Shown: positions 1 to 9,426, counted from the first letter of the stretch. The stretch is DNA of 64,000 bases from Ruegeria arenilitoris (GCF_013030265.1 NZ_WPZQ01000013.1:1-64000), one strand, 5' to 3'. Numbers and translations: made by a program. The notes: generated by a model not told the origin, from the letters alone.

Positions 1-173
1 TCTTTGCGCTCACACCATCGCCGTTGCAAGCACTGTGGAAGGAATAAAGAATGCAAATGCCATCACAAATACGACCAAGTCTCATATATTAGTTGCGACA
101 CCAAGGCGCTTGGACGAAGTTCAGCCCAGAATTGATTTTAATACCTCAAATACAGGCTTAGGGTTCAGGACTA

Positions 174-1142
174 TTGGTATCAAAGTGTTTAGTCTTGTCA
201 GGCGTTCTGTGTGCTTTAGCCGTAACCGTGAAGGCGCAGTACCTACTTGAGGATGGCTCCGAAGTTTCCGATCTCGAGATGTTTCAGGAGTGCGATGTTT
301 GTCCTGAAATGATTGTTCTCCCGCTGGGTGAGTTCACCATGGGAGGTCCGCCGGGTGAGTCGCGGGAGAATGTGCATTGGGGGGAAGGCGAGATTCGCTA
401 CGTCACTCCCGAAGATCCATATATTGCATATCATGAGGGTCCCTTACATCGGGTAGAGATCAATATCCCGGTAGCTATGGGGAAGAATGAAGTCACCTAC
501 GATCAGTGGATGGCTTGCGTTCAAGATGGTGGATGTGGTGGTTACATCCCCCAAGATTATGTACTTCAAGAAAATGCACCGCGAGCAATAATCAGGGGCA
601 AACACCCTGTTATAACCGTTTCGTACGAGGATGCACTGACCTACACCGAATGGCTGAACAAAAAGGTTGGAGCAGATGTATATCGCTTACCAACCGAGGC
701 AGAATGGGAATATGCGGCACGGTCTGGGACCCAAACACCCTTTGCGCAAGGTGAGGAAGTCACGACGGACCAGGTGAATTTTCTGGGCAGTGCGACAGAG
801 ATCATGCTGAACGAAAAACGCCCGGACCTCATATCACGAGGCAAGCCAGTGCCCGTAGACGAAATGGATGCAGCAAATGGGTGGGGTTTGAGACACATGT
901 CGGGGAATGTTGTCGAACAGACAATGTCATGTTGGACCGAGCGGCATGAAGGTTGGCGAACGTCCAGTGAGCATCTTAAACACGCGCTCAACCCATTTTG
1001 TGAACGGCGTGTGGCGAAGGGCGGCGCGTATCCAGCAGGTATGGACTATTCGAGATTGGGCGCCCGAGCGGGCCCTGATCCAAGTAGCAGGTCGTCTGTA
1101 GCTGGTTTTCGAGTTTTGAGAGAACTGTCATCTGAGGAATAA
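174..1142 (+). CDS. Secreted SUMF1/formylglycine-generating-enzyme-fold protein
   Basis: 322 aa. A signal peptide covers about residues 1-22 (hydrophobic, ending VKA). The rest reads as an FGE-sulfatase (SUMF1) domain: VLPLGEFTMGG near 48-58, RLPTEAEWEYAAR at 171-183, SGNVVEQ at 243-249, KGGAY at 282-286 and GFRVLR at 311-316. The cysteines that canonical aerobic FGE uses for catalysis, just after the GGS(F/Y) motif, are absent: the sequence there is GGAYPAGMDYSRL. It is therefore probably not a sulfatase activator. Related domains serve as EgtB-like, PvdO-like or purely structural modules. The start is TTG at 174, chosen because it yields the complete signal peptide; the ribosome binding site is weak. 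The gene stands alone in DNA that looks AT-richer than the rest. Substrate unknown. Confidence 0.8.
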   Translation: MVSKCLVLSGVLCALAVTVKAQYLLEDGSEVSDLEMFQECDVCPEMIVLPLGEFTMGGPPGESRENVHWGEGEIRYVTPEDPYIAYHEGPLHRVEINIPVAMGKNEVTYDQWMACVQDGGCGGYIPQDYVLQENAPRAIIRGKHPVITVSYEDALTYTEWLNKKVGADVYRLPTEAEWEYAARSGTQTPFAQGEEVTTDQVNFLGSATEIMLNEKRPDLISRGKPVPVDEMDAANGWGLRHMSGNVVEQTMSCWTERHEGWRTSSEHLKHALNPFCERRVAKGGAYPAGMDYSRLGARAGPDPSSRSSVAGFRVLRELSSEE

Positions 1143-1463
1143 AAGGAATAATCGACGCCTTATCATAGCTACCCAATACCTAGTTACTTGTAGTGCCCTT
1201 ATCGTAAATTCATGACGATCAGAACCAGCCAGAAAATGGTAGGTGAGTAGCCGAAGCCGTCACTCAGGTCTGTGTATATTCTGCATGCTCCTGAGAAGGA
1301 CTGCTATTGCAGCGTAACGATTCTTGAGATTAAAGCTGAAAAATTGTGTTGGAGTTCCAATAGTATACGATATTTATCAGAGTTTCCTACCGGCCTTATG
1401 CTGAAACGGCTCCCAACGTTCGTTGGAAGCCGCGCATCTTTAGGAGAGAGGCTGTTTATACGA
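1143..1463. other. Intergenic region, 321 bases, no gene seen
   Basis: Lies between the convergent SUMF1-like and HlyD-like genes. The only structure I see is an imperfect hairpin at 1408-1431 (GGCTCCCAAC, loop GTTC, GTTGGAAGCC) that could end transcription of the leftward HlyD operon. The remainder is AT-rich with no convincing ORF. Confidence 0.5.
1408..1431 (-). terminator. Possible terminator of the HlyD-like operon
   Basis: Stem-loop with arms GGCT/AGCC and CCAAC/GTTGG around a GTTC loop, 33 bases past the stop of the leftward gene. Only a short T run (GTTTC) follows on the minus strand, so this is tentative. Confidence 0.35.
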
Positions 1464-2681
1464 CTAAGCGTGCCCACCACCGATCAGGCCGATACCCGAG
1501 GTCAGACCGAACCAGGCTTTAACCCGAAGACCGACCGCCTTGATGATGCCCATTGCCTGGATCCCGTGAGCGACAATTGTTCCTTCCATGTCACCTTCGA
1601 AATTGGTGGTGTAGGATTGGACGATGCAACCACTACCTGGCACCAAAAGATCGCGATGCTCTGGGTGTACAAGGTCAAGATGTACAACGATCTGTCCCCG
1701 CTTTGCCTTTTCACTGGGTTCGATCAGGCGACCGCTGGGCGCAAGCTGACCGGAGGAAATCGAGTCTTGAATGCGTACAATCCTGGCCGGAAGAACGGTG
1801 TTGCGCATTGAGATGTTGAAATTGCTTTCACACGCCACTTCTGCCGCCATTCCTTCGTACAATTCCGTACGCGAAACCTGCGAGAAGCCAGCAACGATAC
1901 GTCCCCGCTCGGCATCTTTCCGGTCGGGTACGATCAGCATAGCAGGGCTCATTGCGGCTTGTGCTGCGCGCGATCCGACATTCAGGGTGACTTGTTCAAC
2001 TACACCATCGACCGAGCTGAGCGTCAGAGTTTTTGACAGCTCCACTTGAGCCTGCTTCAACGACGCGCGCGCCGATGCAAGTTGAGCAGGAAGAACAGCA
2101 GTCGCCTGGACTTGCGCTACGCCAAGTTGCGTTTCGGCAGCCTCAACCTCTGCTTCCCGAGTGCTCAAGGTTGCCTGCGCGCGCTCCAGCTGACTCACCT
2201 GAAATGCTGCAGAGCCCTTTGCTTGAAGCGACTTGTGATCCATAAGCACCAGCTCGGCCTGCTCTCTGGCAGTAGTTGCGGCATCCAGCACGGCTTGGGC
2301 AGTCTGGACTTGCAACTCAGCTGCGAGTTTTGCGCTTTCGATCTCCTCAACTTTGCGTGTCGCAAAATCTACAGCGGCCTGTTCAGACGCGTTCTCGACG
2401 GCAAACAGCGGATCGCCGGGTGCGACGTGATCACCGCCCTTTACATAGATATCTGTGACCGTTCCGCCATTTTCGGCGACGACCGGAACGGTTCTGAAGG
2501 GCACAAGGCCGGTGTAGGATTTGGGGTAATAGTAGAACACGGCAAAGAACACGATCAGGGCCAGGACGAACCACATGAAGAGCGCCCGGTGAACATTGTA
2601 GAGGGTGACCGGCAGCCCACGCCATTTCAGGTAGATCACGCGCAGGACAAACGGAAAAGATGTGACGAGCAGCTCAATCAT
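1464..2681 (-). CDS. HlyD-family membrane fusion (periplasmic adaptor) protein
   Basis: 405 aa. One membrane segment near residues 32-52 is followed by a biotinyl-lipoyl-like beta hairpin (VVAENGGTVTDIYVKGGDHVAPGD, split here at residues 67-91), a long Ala/Glu/Gln-rich coiled-coil hairpin (about 95-210), then a second lipoyl half (LSSVDGVVEQVTLNVG) and beta-barrel. This is the layout of adaptors that link an inner-membrane pump to an outer-membrane channel. The start is set at 2681, where ATGA overlaps the stop of the upstream small membrane protein, rather than at a longer upstream alternative. No ABC/RND pump or TolC is nearby, so the partner must be the small upstream protein or be encoded elsewhere, as in EmrA/YibH-like two-gene units. 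Confidence 0.85.
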   Translation of the reverse strand: MIELLVTSFPFVLRVIYLKWRGLPVTLYNVHRALFMWFVLALIVFFAVFYYYPKSYTGLVPFRTVPVVAENGGTVTDIYVKGGDHVAPGDPLFAVENASEQAAVDFATRKVEEIESAKLAAELQVQTAQAVLDAATTAREQAELVLMDHKSLQAKGSAAFQVSQLERAQATLSTREAEVEAAETQLGVAQVQATAVLPAQLASARASLKQAQVELSKTLTLSSVDGVVEQVTLNVGSRAAQAAMSPAMLIVPDRKDAERGRIVAGFSQVSRTELYEGMAAEVACESNFNISMRNTVLPARIVRIQDSISSGQLAPSGRLIEPSEKAKRGQIVVHLDLVHPEHRDLLVPGSGCIVQSYTTNFEGDMEGTIVAHGIQAMGIIKAVGLRVKAWFGLTSGIGLIGGGHA

Positions 2682-3058
2682 TTTACCAATTCCTCTTTCG
2701 AAGGACGCCACCACAACATGAAGTCGCGGGCGATCGCGGTCAGGATCAACGCGCCTGGTAACAGAATGCTGAAGTGGCTGAGTGCGGGCATCAATTCGTA
2801 CGCCAAGGCTATGGTAAGCATCACCGGAACAGTTGTGCGCAGCGGAGTGCCGATTGATTTGCGCTCGGTGTAGCGCTCAAAGCGCGCATAAAGGTGTACG
2901 ACCAGTAGGATCGCCAGGAAGAGAACGATCAGGCCGACCCAGGCATAGGTGTCGGTTTGATTGGGTGAGACCCACCATCTGGGGTCGCCGCCAGCGGCGA
3001 GGGCAGGAGTTGAGATGACGCCGATTATGGGCGCCATCAGGAACGCGGGTGGTTTCAT
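2678..3058 (-). CDS. Small inner-membrane protein coupled to the HlyD-like adaptor
   Basis: 126 aa. It begins with a cleavable-looking signal segment (MKPPAFLMAPIIGVISTPALA, residues 1-21), then has membrane segments near 38-57 and 78-110. Its last four bases overlap the start of the HlyD gene (ATGA), indicating translational coupling. The layout resembles small DUF3302/YiaW-like partners of YiaV-type adaptors, but I cannot claim that family from sequence reading. Ribosome binding site AGGA lies about ten bases before ATG. Probably forms part of an efflux or membrane-stress module with the adaptor. Confidence 0.7.
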   Translation of the reverse strand: MKPPAFLMAPIIGVISTPALAAGGDPRWWVSPNQTDTYAWVGLIVLFLAILLVVHLYARFERYTERKSIGTPLRTTVPVMLTIALAYELMPALSHFSILLPGALILTAIARDFMLWWRPSKEELVK

Positions 3059-3117
3059 GATTCAGGTCCTTTTGTTCGCAGTCGGGCTGCGGAAGTTGAT
3101 TTTGGATTTAGGAAACG

Positions 3118-3315
3118 TCAGTTCCCGGTAGGTTGTTGTGATGGTTCTGAAGGCTGTTCCGCTGGAGCGTAGGGGGGATCCCAGCGACGCCCGTTCGGTG
3201 TTTTCTCGCCAAGCGTCGAAGCCCGCAGGCCTTGACCTTTGCCGCCGGACCATTCCTGTCTGGCGCAGTCGTGGATTGTTTTGAAAACGCGGTAGTACCT
3301 TGCGAAGTAGATCAT
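3118..3315 (-). CDS. Small hypothetical protein at the head of the HlyD operon
   Basis: 65 aa, hydrophilic, Pro/Gln/Gly rich at the C terminus (AEQPSEPSQQPTGN), with aromatic residues near the start (MIYFARYYRVFK). A good AAGGA ribosome binding site lies before ATG and the next gene follows in the same direction 59 bases later, so it is probably the first gene of the three-gene run. No family recognised. A competing ORF in another minus frame (3062-3253) lacks such a site. Confidence 0.5.
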   Translation of the reverse strand: MIYFARYYRVFKTIHDCARQEWSGGKGQGLRASTLGEKTPNGRRWDPPYAPAEQPSEPSQQPTGN

Positions 3316-3452
3316 TGCCTTGTCCTTTCTGATGACCCGGACCTAACCGTCGTCGCGCCTCCGATCCTTAGGGTTCTGGACATTTGTTGTTGTCTTCTGG
3401 ACAATTGCAGTGACTGCAAGGGGTTGCGTGCCAGTCAGGGGAGGATGCAAAA

Positions 3453-4460
3453 GTGCCACGCATCAGCGCTTACAGATTGCAAAGTGTTGGGCTGCGCTAT
3501 GCGCAAGAACCCGGCGCACGCATTCCGTTTACAGAAATTCTGGAAATGGCAGGTGCACCTTCAGATGTCGTCGACGGCCCGGATGCCACTGTCGAACTGC
3601 TGCATGAAGCGGGCACCGTTGAAACTGTGTGCCGTGTTCTCGAAGACAAAACCTTTGCTGCGCGGGTAGGGCTTTCTGCGCAAGGCCCGGGAACGCTTTT
3701 GGCGTACATTGTACGGGCAGCTGAAACGGTCGAAGATGCGCTGGCATTGACACAGCGCTTTTATGCTATGCAAGACCCCGACCTGCGTCTGGACGTCGTA
3801 GGAGCGCCCGATGAGCCCAAGATTACGCTGGAAAGCAATGTGATCCCGGCACATCAATATCCTCGCCATCGCGAGATGCTGATATTTGGTCTTTATAAGC
3901 GCGTTCAACAGATCACCTCGGGCGGGCTTGCTCCGATCTCAATCGAGTTGGAAACGGACGACAGCGAGCATTGCAAAAAGCTCTCTGAATTGGCGGGATG
4001 CGAAGTCGTAGGGTTCAAAGCCGGATACGCGTTGGGCTTACCCACAAATGGCATGAGCTTTCGGATCCCGACCGCAGACCCAACTTTGCTGGGGCACTTG
4101 CGTCGGCATGGCGAAGAGCAACTGAAGGCGCAGCCAGATGCGGTCCGAAGCCTGTCCGACCGAATTGTGGATATGCTTGGAGAGCGTCTTCCCGGACCGA
4201 TACCTAACGGCGACGATATAGCCGCAGAGCTGGGCCTGACGCGACGCACCATGACCCGGCACCTGTCGGCGGAAGGAACTAGCTATAAAGCACTCTTGGA
4301 AGGTGTGCTGTGCGACCTGTCCAAACGGATGCTTCGTAGTGGTGAGGGTGTGGCTCGTGTTGCCTTCATGCTTGGATTTGCGGATCAGGCCGCCTTTTCG
4401 GTGGCGTTCAAGCGGTGGACAGGTGAAACGCCTGCCAGGTTCCGTAGAACTGGCCGCTAG
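3453..4460 (+). CDS. AraC-family transcriptional regulator with arabinose-binding-like N domain
   Basis: 335 aa. The C-terminal third (about 250-335) carries two helix-turn-helix units: DDIAAELGLTRRTMTRHLSAEG and VARVAFMLGFADQAAFSVAFKRWTGETPARFR (listed in parts, the second ending at the conserved P-x-x-FR). The N-terminal part matches the length and feel of the Arabinose_bd-type ligand domain of OruR/ArgR-like regulators. The start is GTG at 3453, behind the strong ribosome binding site GGGGAGGA at 3439-3446. It is divergent from the HlyD operon across about 140 bases and could control it, but no operator is evident. Ligand unknown. Confidence 0.85.
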   Translation: MPRISAYRLQSVGLRYAQEPGARIPFTEILEMAGAPSDVVDGPDATVELLHEAGTVETVCRVLEDKTFAARVGLSAQGPGTLLAYIVRAAETVEDALALTQRFYAMQDPDLRLDVVGAPDEPKITLESNVIPAHQYPRHREMLIFGLYKRVQQITSGGLAPISIELETDDSEHCKKLSELAGCEVVGFKAGYALGLPTNGMSFRIPTADPTLLGHLRRHGEEQLKAQPDAVRSLSDRIVDMLGERLPGPIPNGDDIAAELGLTRRTMTRHLSAEGTSYKALLEGVLCDLSKRMLRSGEGVARVAFMLGFADQAAFSVAFKRWTGETPARFRRTGR

Positions 4461-4609
4461 GCTTGAACCCTGCAGCGCGCGGGGTCGGAAGATGTCCAAG
4501 ATCCACAAAACCTTGTCCCGTCTCCAAAAGAAAGCCGGCCATCGGGTCACCTAGTTCAATGGCACACAGCAGCCGAGGTGGTTGCTGACCCAGAACAAGG
4601 ATGAACCCT

Positions 4610-4903
4610 ATGAAGACCTCGAAGAAATTCTTTATCGCCCCGATCTCAGGCGCGCTTCTGATCACCATGGCGGCCACAGCTCACGCTGATTACGTCACCG
4701 ATAAAGCCATCAAAGGCGCAGTTGTCGGCGCAACGGTCGCCGGTATTGCTGGCGAAAGCATCGTGGGCGGCGCTGCCGCTGGCGCCGCAGTCGGTGCCGT
4801 GGGCGGTGCGATCCAGAAGGACAATTTCGAAGACGCGCAGGACGAAGCACAAGAACGTCGCGACGATTTCAAAGAAGACCACAAGCACTGGAATGAAGAC
4901 TGA
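4610..4903 (+). CDS. Secreted glycine-zipper small protein
   Basis: 97 aa. Signal peptide residues 1-26 (ends AATAHA). A glycine-zipper stretch of Gly/Ala repeats (about 35-67: AVVGATVAGIAGESIVGG then AAAGAAVGAVGGA) is followed by a highly charged tail (EDAQDEAQERRDDFKEDHKHWNED, residues 74-97). Glycine zippers insert into or rigidify membranes in outer-membrane lipoprotein-like proteins. The second ATG (4610) is chosen because AAGG sits at proper distance from it; the ATG at 4601 overlaps that site. Stand-alone gene. A short GTGCC/GGCAC hairpin follows the stop. Confidence 0.75.
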   Translation: MKTSKKFFIAPISGALLITMAATAHADYVTDKAIKGAVVGATVAGIAGESIVGGAAAGAAVGAVGGAIQKDNFEDAQDEAQERRDDFKEDHKHWNED

Positions 4904-5280
4904 GCTGTGCCTAGGGCACTACAGAAAAAGGAGGAAACACAGCCGAACACACTTAGATGGTCAGTATGAGGTCCGCGCTGTTAGCATCCAGATGCAGCCT
5001 GACTGACCACCCAACACAGAACTCGCACAGTTTCTGATAGGTTGCCACCCAGGTCCGATGGGACCGGGTGGCAATTTTGTTTTGGGCAAAGAACACCAAG
5101 AGTATCCAAAAGTCGCTGTCTAAATTTCCGGCACTCTATCCCCGATGGCGAGATTGGTGTTATGCACCTTGCTTGCCGCATGTGAGCTGAGTCTGTTTGG
5201 ACGTAACAGCCACTCATCAATCCACGAGATTTCAGACTTGCGGGACAACTGGCGAATGTCTAAACACTGCTGCTGTTATT
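4904..5280. other. Intergenic region before tRNA-Thr
   Basis: 377 bases. Contains a strong hairpin at 5042-5081 (reported separately) and, close to the tRNA, a possible promoter TTGCGG, 16 bases, TAAACA. No convincing coding sequence. The segment between the glycine-zipper gene and the hairpin (about 4920-5040) could be an untranslated leader or small RNA, but nothing decides this. Confidence 0.4.
5042..5081 (+). terminator. Strong intrinsic terminator
   Basis: TTGCCACCC and GGGTGGCAA form a perfect nine-pair stem with an inner GGTCC/GGACC extension, followed by ATTTTGTTTT. It sits 140 bases beyond the glycine-zipper gene and 200 bases before tRNA-Thr, so it would end the former's transcript or that of an unannotated RNA. 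Confidence 0.75.
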
Positions 5281-5356
5281 GCCTCAATAGCTCAGCTGGT
5301 AGAGCAGGTCCTTCGTAAGGACAAGGTCGGGGGTTCGAGTCCCTCTTGAGGCACCA
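5281..5356 (+). tRNA. tRNA-Thr (anticodon CGT)
   Basis: A 76-base cloverleaf. Acceptor GCCTCAA pairs with TTGAGGC, the D arm is GCTCAGCTGGTAGAGC, the anticodon loop TTCGTAA carries CGT at its centre, the T arm is GGGGGTTCGAGTCCCTC, and the CCA end is encoded. The anticodon reads the threonine codon ACG. The outermost anticodon-stem pair is a G-A mismatch. Confidence 0.95.
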
Positions 5357-5409
5357 TATTTGACGGACAAGCAGCCAGTATCGCTGGTCTGGTCTACTGC
5401 AATCCCGTT

Positions 5410-7338
5410 TTACGCCCGCTTTTCGCCAATGGATGCAACGCCAAGAGTCGATAGCACTTTGGCCTCGATCTGTTCAGCGTTCATGCCTGCAACAGCGTAC
5501 ATATCTGCCGGGCTGGATTGGTCGATGAAGATATCCGGCAATACCATTGAGCGGTATTTCAGACCGTGATCAAAGACGCCCTCTTCCGCTAACAGCTGTG
5601 CGACATGACTGCCAAAGCCTCCCACGGCACCTTCTTCAATGGTGATCAGGGCTTCGTGGTTCTCGGCTAGTTCAAGGATCAAATCGCGATCCAAAGGTTT
5701 GGCGAACCGGGCATCCGCGATTGTTGGCGTGATGCCCTTGGCCGATAGCATTTCAGCTGCTGACTGGACCTCAGCCAGACGCGTGCCGAAGGACAGCAGG
5801 GCAACGCGAGAACCGGATTGAATCAACCGACCCTTGCCGATTTCAAGAACCTCACCTCGTTCAGGCAGATCCACTCCAACACCCTCACCACGCGGATAAC
5901 GGAACGCGATGGGGCCATCGTTATGTGCGGCCGCCGTGGCCACCATATGCATCAGCTCGGCTTCATCTGCTGCGGCCATGACAACCATGCCCGGCAAATT
6001 CGCAAGGTACGCGATGTCAAACGATCCGGCGTGGGTAGCACCGTCGGCACCGACCAGACCGGCACGATCGATAGCAAATCGAACGGGCAGGCGCTGAATG
6101 GCCACGTCATGCACGACCTGGTCGTACCCGCGCTGCAGGAAAGTGGAATACATCGCGCAGAAAGGCTTCATTCCTCCGGCAGCCAATGCAGCTGAGAAGG
6201 TGACCCCATGCTGTTCGGCGATTGCCACATCAAAGCAACGTGACGGGTAGCGTTCCGCAAACAGGTTCAGCCCGGTGCCATCCGGCATGGCGGCGGTGAC
6301 AGCTACGATTTTGTCGTCGCGTGCGGCTTCTTCAACCAGCGTTTTTCCAAAAACCGACGTGTAAGAGGGCGCATTCGAAGGGGTCTTTTTCTGCTTGCCG
6401 GTAACAACATCGAATTTTGCTGTTGCATGGCCTTTATCGCGTGCCTGCTCTGCCGGAGCGTAGCCTTTGCCCTTTTTCGTCAGCACATGGATCAAGATTG
6501 GACCGGTTGCCCGTGCTTTGACCGTACGCAGGACGGGCAGAAGCTGATCCAGATCGTGCCCGTCGATCGGACCGAGGTATGAGAAGCCCAGTTCTTCAAA
6601 CAGGGTTCCGCCGACTGCCATACCCTTCAACATTTCCTTGGCGCGTTTTGCACCCTCGCGGAATGGTTCAGGCAACAAGGACACGGCACCTTTGGCCGCA
6701 GCCTTCAGGTCGTGGAACGGCTCTTCGGCATAGATGCGGGACAGATAGTTCGACAGTGCCCCAACCGGTGGAGCGATGCTCATCTCATTGTCGTTCAGAA
6801 TGACGAACAGGCGCTTCTTCAAATGGCCGGCATTGTTCATGGCCTCAAATGCCATGCCCGCAGACAGCGATCCGTCGCCAATCACCGCAATTGCATCACC
6901 CAGCCCTTCGGGAGTGACACCACCAAGATCCCGCGCGACGGCAAATCCAAGCGCTGCGCTGATCGAAGTAGAACTATGCGCCGCGCCAAACGGGTCATAG
7001 GGGCTTTCGCTGCGTTTGGTGAAACCGCTTAACCCGTCCTTTTGGCGCAGCGTTCGAATCCGGTCGCGCCGTTCGGTCAGAATTTTATGCGGGTAGCACT
7101 GGTGGCCTACGTCCCAGATGATCTTGTCCCGGGGTGTGTCAAAAACAGCGTGCAGCGCAGTTGTTAGCTCCACAACACCCAGACCTGCGCCCAGATGTCC
7201 ACCTGTAACAGATACGGCAGAAATCGTCTCGGCCCGCAATTCGCTGGCCAGTTGGTGCAGCTGCGCATCCGAGAACTGCTTGAGATCCGCCGGGCGGTTC
7301 ACAAGGTCCAGCAGGGGCGTATTCGGGCGGTCAGACAT
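5410..7338 (-). CDS. dxs: 1-deoxy-D-xylulose-5-phosphate synthase
   Basis: 642 aa, the usual length. Condenses pyruvate and glyceraldehyde-3-phosphate in the first step of the non-mevalonate isoprenoid pathway, using thiamine diphosphate. Visible hallmarks are the [13 protein letters not shown] start, [29 protein letters not shown] and the diphosphate-binding [15 protein letters not shown], followed by the transketolase-like pyrimidine domain ([15 protein letters not shown]) and the C-terminal domain ([12 protein letters not shown]). The start at 7338 has AGGAA upstream and leaves 16 bases after ispA. It ends a leftward run HDAC-xseB-ispA-dxs, a classic Rhodobacterales arrangement that co-expresses isoprenoid, carotenoid and quinone precursors. 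Confidence 0.97.
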   Translation of the reverse strand: MSDRPNTPLLDLVNRPADLKQFSDAQLHQLASELRAETISAVSVTGGHLGAGLGVVELTTALHAVFDTPRDKIIWDVGHQCYPHKILTERRDRIRTLRQKDGLSGFTKRSESPYDPFGAAHSSTSISAALGFAVARDLGGVTPEGLGDAIAVIGDGSLSAGMAFEAMNNAGHLKKRLFVILNDNEMSIAPPVGALSNYLSRIYAEEPFHDLKAAAKGAVSLLPEPFREGAKRAKEMLKGMAVGGTLFEELGFSYLGPIDGHDLDQLLPVLRTVKARATGPILIHVLTKKGKGYAPAEQARDKGHATAKFDVVTGKQKKTPSNAPSYTSVFGKTLVEEAARDDKIVAVTAAMPDGTGLNLFAERYPSRCFDVAIAEQHGVTFSAALAAGGMKPFCAMYSTFLQRGYDQVVHDVAIQRLPVRFAIDRAGLVGADGATHAGSFDIAYLANLPGMVVMAAADEAELMHMVATAAAHNDGPIAFRYPRGEGVGVDLPERGEVLEIGKGRLIQSGSRVALLSFGTRLAEVQSAAEMLSAKGITPTIADARFAKPLDRDLILELAENHEALITIEEGAVGGFGSHVAQLLAEEGVFDHGLKYRSMVLPDIFIDQSSPADMYAVAGMNAEQIEAKVLSTLGVASIGEKRA

Positions 7339-7354
7339 TTGGCGCGTTCCTGGC

Positions 7355-8221
7355 TTAGCTGTCCCGGGCAATAACGAAGCGTGCGGCTTCCTTCAAGGTT
7401 TCGGCTTTGGGTCCGTAACCATCCAATGCCGCGCAGGCCTGATCAATCAGATCGGTTGCACGGGTCTTGGCTGCCTCCAGTCCCAACAGCGAAACAAAGG
7501 TTGCCTTGCCTGCATCGGCATCCTTTTGCAGACGTTTTCCGGCTTTCTTGGCATCGCCCTCTACATCAAGGATGTCATCGGCGATCTGAAAGGCAAGCCC
7601 CAATGCTTGGGCATATCGGCGCAATGGCGCAGGATCGGCCTGTGCCATCCGGGCCCCGGCGCAGGCGGACCACTCGATCAGGGCCCCGGTCTTTCCTGAC
7701 TGCAGTTGCGTGATTTCCTCCAGCGTCAGAGGATCAGGGGCTGTTTCAGCGGCAATGTCCAGCGCTTGCCCCAGCACCATACCTTGTGCCCCGCTCGCCT
7801 TGGCCAGTGTCAGAGCCAATTCGGCGCGCACGTCAGCGCTTCCTATTTCCGCCCGGGTACAGAGTTCAAATGCAAGGGTCTGCAGCGCATCGCCGGCAAG
7901 AACGGCAATGCCATCGTTCCATTTCACGTGAACCGTCGGACGTCCGCGCCGCAAGTCATCGTCGTCCATGCACGGCAAGTCGTCATGTACCAGAGAATAC
8001 GCGTGTAGCGCCTCAATACCCGTCGCAGGCCAGATCGCGTGTGATTCATCAATCCCATGCAGACGGGCGCTTTCCAGAACCAGAAAACCGCGCAGACGTT
8101 TTCCGCCCTGCGTGGCATAGGCCATCGCGCGGGTTACATCGAGATCGTCCAGTGCGCCAAGAACCAGATCGAACTGCGTCTGAATGCTGTCTGCATCCTG
8201 CGCAAGAATTTCACGAAACAT
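7355..8221 (-). CDS. ispA: Geranyl/farnesyl diphosphate synthase
   Basis: 288 aa. All-alpha prenyl synthase. The first Asp-rich motif DDLPCMD is at residues 80-86 and the second is DDILD near 215. [14 protein letters not shown] near 41-54 matches the substrate-binding region. Condenses isopentenyl diphosphate with allylic diphosphates to give the farnesyl precursor of quinones, carotenoids and bactoprenol. The start codon immediately follows the xseB stop codon, and dxs starts 16 bases downstream. Product chain length cannot be proven from sequence, but family length and context favour C15. Confidence 0.95.
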   Translation of the reverse strand: MFREILAQDADSIQTQFDLVLGALDDLDVTRAMAYATQGGKRLRGFLVLESARLHGIDESHAIWPATGIEALHAYSLVHDDLPCMDDDDLRRGRPTVHVKWNDGIAVLAGDALQTLAFELCTRAEIGSADVRAELALTLAKASGAQGMVLGQALDIAAETAPDPLTLEEITQLQSGKTGALIEWSACAGARMAQADPAPLRRYAQALGLAFQIADDILDVEGDAKKAGKRLQKDADAGKATFVSLLGLEAAKTRATDLIDQACAALDGYGPKAETLKEAARFVIARDS

Positions 8222-8464
8222 TCAGAGCCCTTCGACAGGTGTCGTCCCGGTCGGCTGACCATTGGCGTCCAGCGTGATGGCAGCCACCTTTTCTTCGGCC
8301 CGCTTCAGCTCGTCCTCGCAGCGCTTTTTCAGCGCGGCGCCACGTTCATAAAGCGCGATGGACTGATCCAAAGCCACATCACCACGCTCCAGCTGGCCAA
8401 CAACGGCTTCAAGCTCTTTCATCGCCTGTTCGAACGTCATTTGATCTACGGGAGTATCTGTCAT
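8222..8464 (-). CDS. xseB: Exodeoxyribonuclease VII small subunit
   Basis: 80 aa. Typical XseB sequence: MTFEQAMKELEAVVGQLERGDVALD then SIALYERGAALKKRCEDELKRAEEKVAAI. It binds the XseA large subunit for single-strand DNA degradation. Its start overlaps the stop of the upstream HDAC gene (ATGA) and its stop abuts ispA, so the three genes are translationally linked. xseA is not in this window. Confidence 0.95.
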   Translation of the reverse strand: MTDTPVDQMTFEQAMKELEAVVGQLERGDVALDQSIALYERGAALKKRCEDELKRAEEKVAAITLDANGQPTGTTPVEGL

Positions 8465-9387
8465 GGGGCTGCCTTCATCAGTTCCTGCACATGGGCGCGT
8501 GTCGCCTCGGCCAGTGCGTTCAGATCATAACCACCTTCAAGAGTCGAGACGATACGACCATCGCAGAATTCTTTGGCGATCTTGCATAACTCGGCCGTGA
8601 CCCACGCGAAATCACCGGTTGACCAATTCAGATTGGCCAGCGGATCGTCCTGATGAGCATCGAAACCCGCTGAAATGATGACCAGTTCAGGTTTGAAGTC
8701 GCGCAAACGCGGGAATGCCTGCGTCTCGTAGGCTGCGCGCATCTCGGCCCCACCAGATCCGGGTGCAAGTGGAATGTTCAATACGGTGTCATAGGCACCT
8801 GTCTCGTCGGGCCGCCCCGATCCAGGCCAAAGTGGCATCTGTTGGCTGGTGATCACCAGTGCGCGTGGTTCATCCCACAAAAGATCCTGTGTCCCATTAC
8901 CGTGGTGTACATCGAAATCGACCACAGCCACGCGTTTTAGTCCGTGATGATCCAGTGCGTGCTTTGCAGCCAGTGCGGCATTCCCGAACAGGCAGAACCC
9001 CATGGCGGTTTCGCGTTCTGCGTGATGTCCGGGTGGGCGGATGGCGCAGAATGCGTTTGGGGCTTCACCTCCCAGAACCAGATCGACCGCCCGAACAACC
9101 GCCCCGGCCGCGCGATAGGCGGCATCGACTGACCCTGGCGACATGAACGTGTCTCCGTCGATCTGCTTAAATCCTTCGTTGGGCCGGTTGCTGCGGATAT
9201 CCCGAATGTGGCTTTCCGGGTGAATGCGCAACAGATCATCATCTGCCGCGAGCGGCGCAGTAACCCGTTGCAGATCCAGCGGCTCGAGCGCATGAAGGAT
9301 GTGTTTCAGCCGCTCCACGCGTTCGGGATGTCCCTGCGGCGTGACGTGGCCGAGGCAATCAGCATGAGTGATCAGGGCGGTTTTCAT
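8461..9387 (-). CDS. Histone deacetylase family (acetoin utilization/acetylpolyamine amidohydrolase-like) protein
   Basis: 308 aa, arginase/deacetylase fold. Zn-site and catalytic residues are visible: the His pair in RPPGHHAERETAMG (H121/H122), the D-x-H of VVDFDVHHGNGTQDLL (D159, H161) and the second Asp in SAGFDAHQDDPLANL. The closest general class is class II HDAC/AcuC-like deacetylases of bacteria, which act on acetylated polyamines, acyl-lysines or similar amides. AGGAAAACAGT precedes ATG. It lies 39 bases after petR and overlaps xseB by four bases. Actual substrate unknown. Confidence 0.88.
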   Translation of the reverse strand: MKTALITHADCLGHVTPQGHPERVERLKHILHALEPLDLQRVTAPLAADDDLLRIHPESHIRDIRSNRPNEGFKQIDGDTFMSPGSVDAAYRAAGAVVRAVDLVLGGEAPNAFCAIRPPGHHAERETAMGFCLFGNAALAAKHALDHHGLKRVAVVDFDVHHGNGTQDLLWDEPRALVITSQQMPLWPGSGRPDETGAYDTVLNIPLAPGSGGAEMRAAYETQAFPRLRDFKPELVIISAGFDAHQDDPLANLNWSTGDFAWVTAELCKIAKEFCDGRIVSTLEGGYDLNALAEATRAHVQELMKAAP

Positions 9388-9426
9388 ACTGTTTTCCTGT
9401 TTTCTTGTTATGGCCGAGGCTGCGAA

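Noticed and set aside
4492..4554. 20-codon basic ORF (MSKIHKTLSRLQKKAGHRVT)
   Set aside because: No ribosome binding site at a proper distance; it lies in the leader of the glycine-zipper gene.
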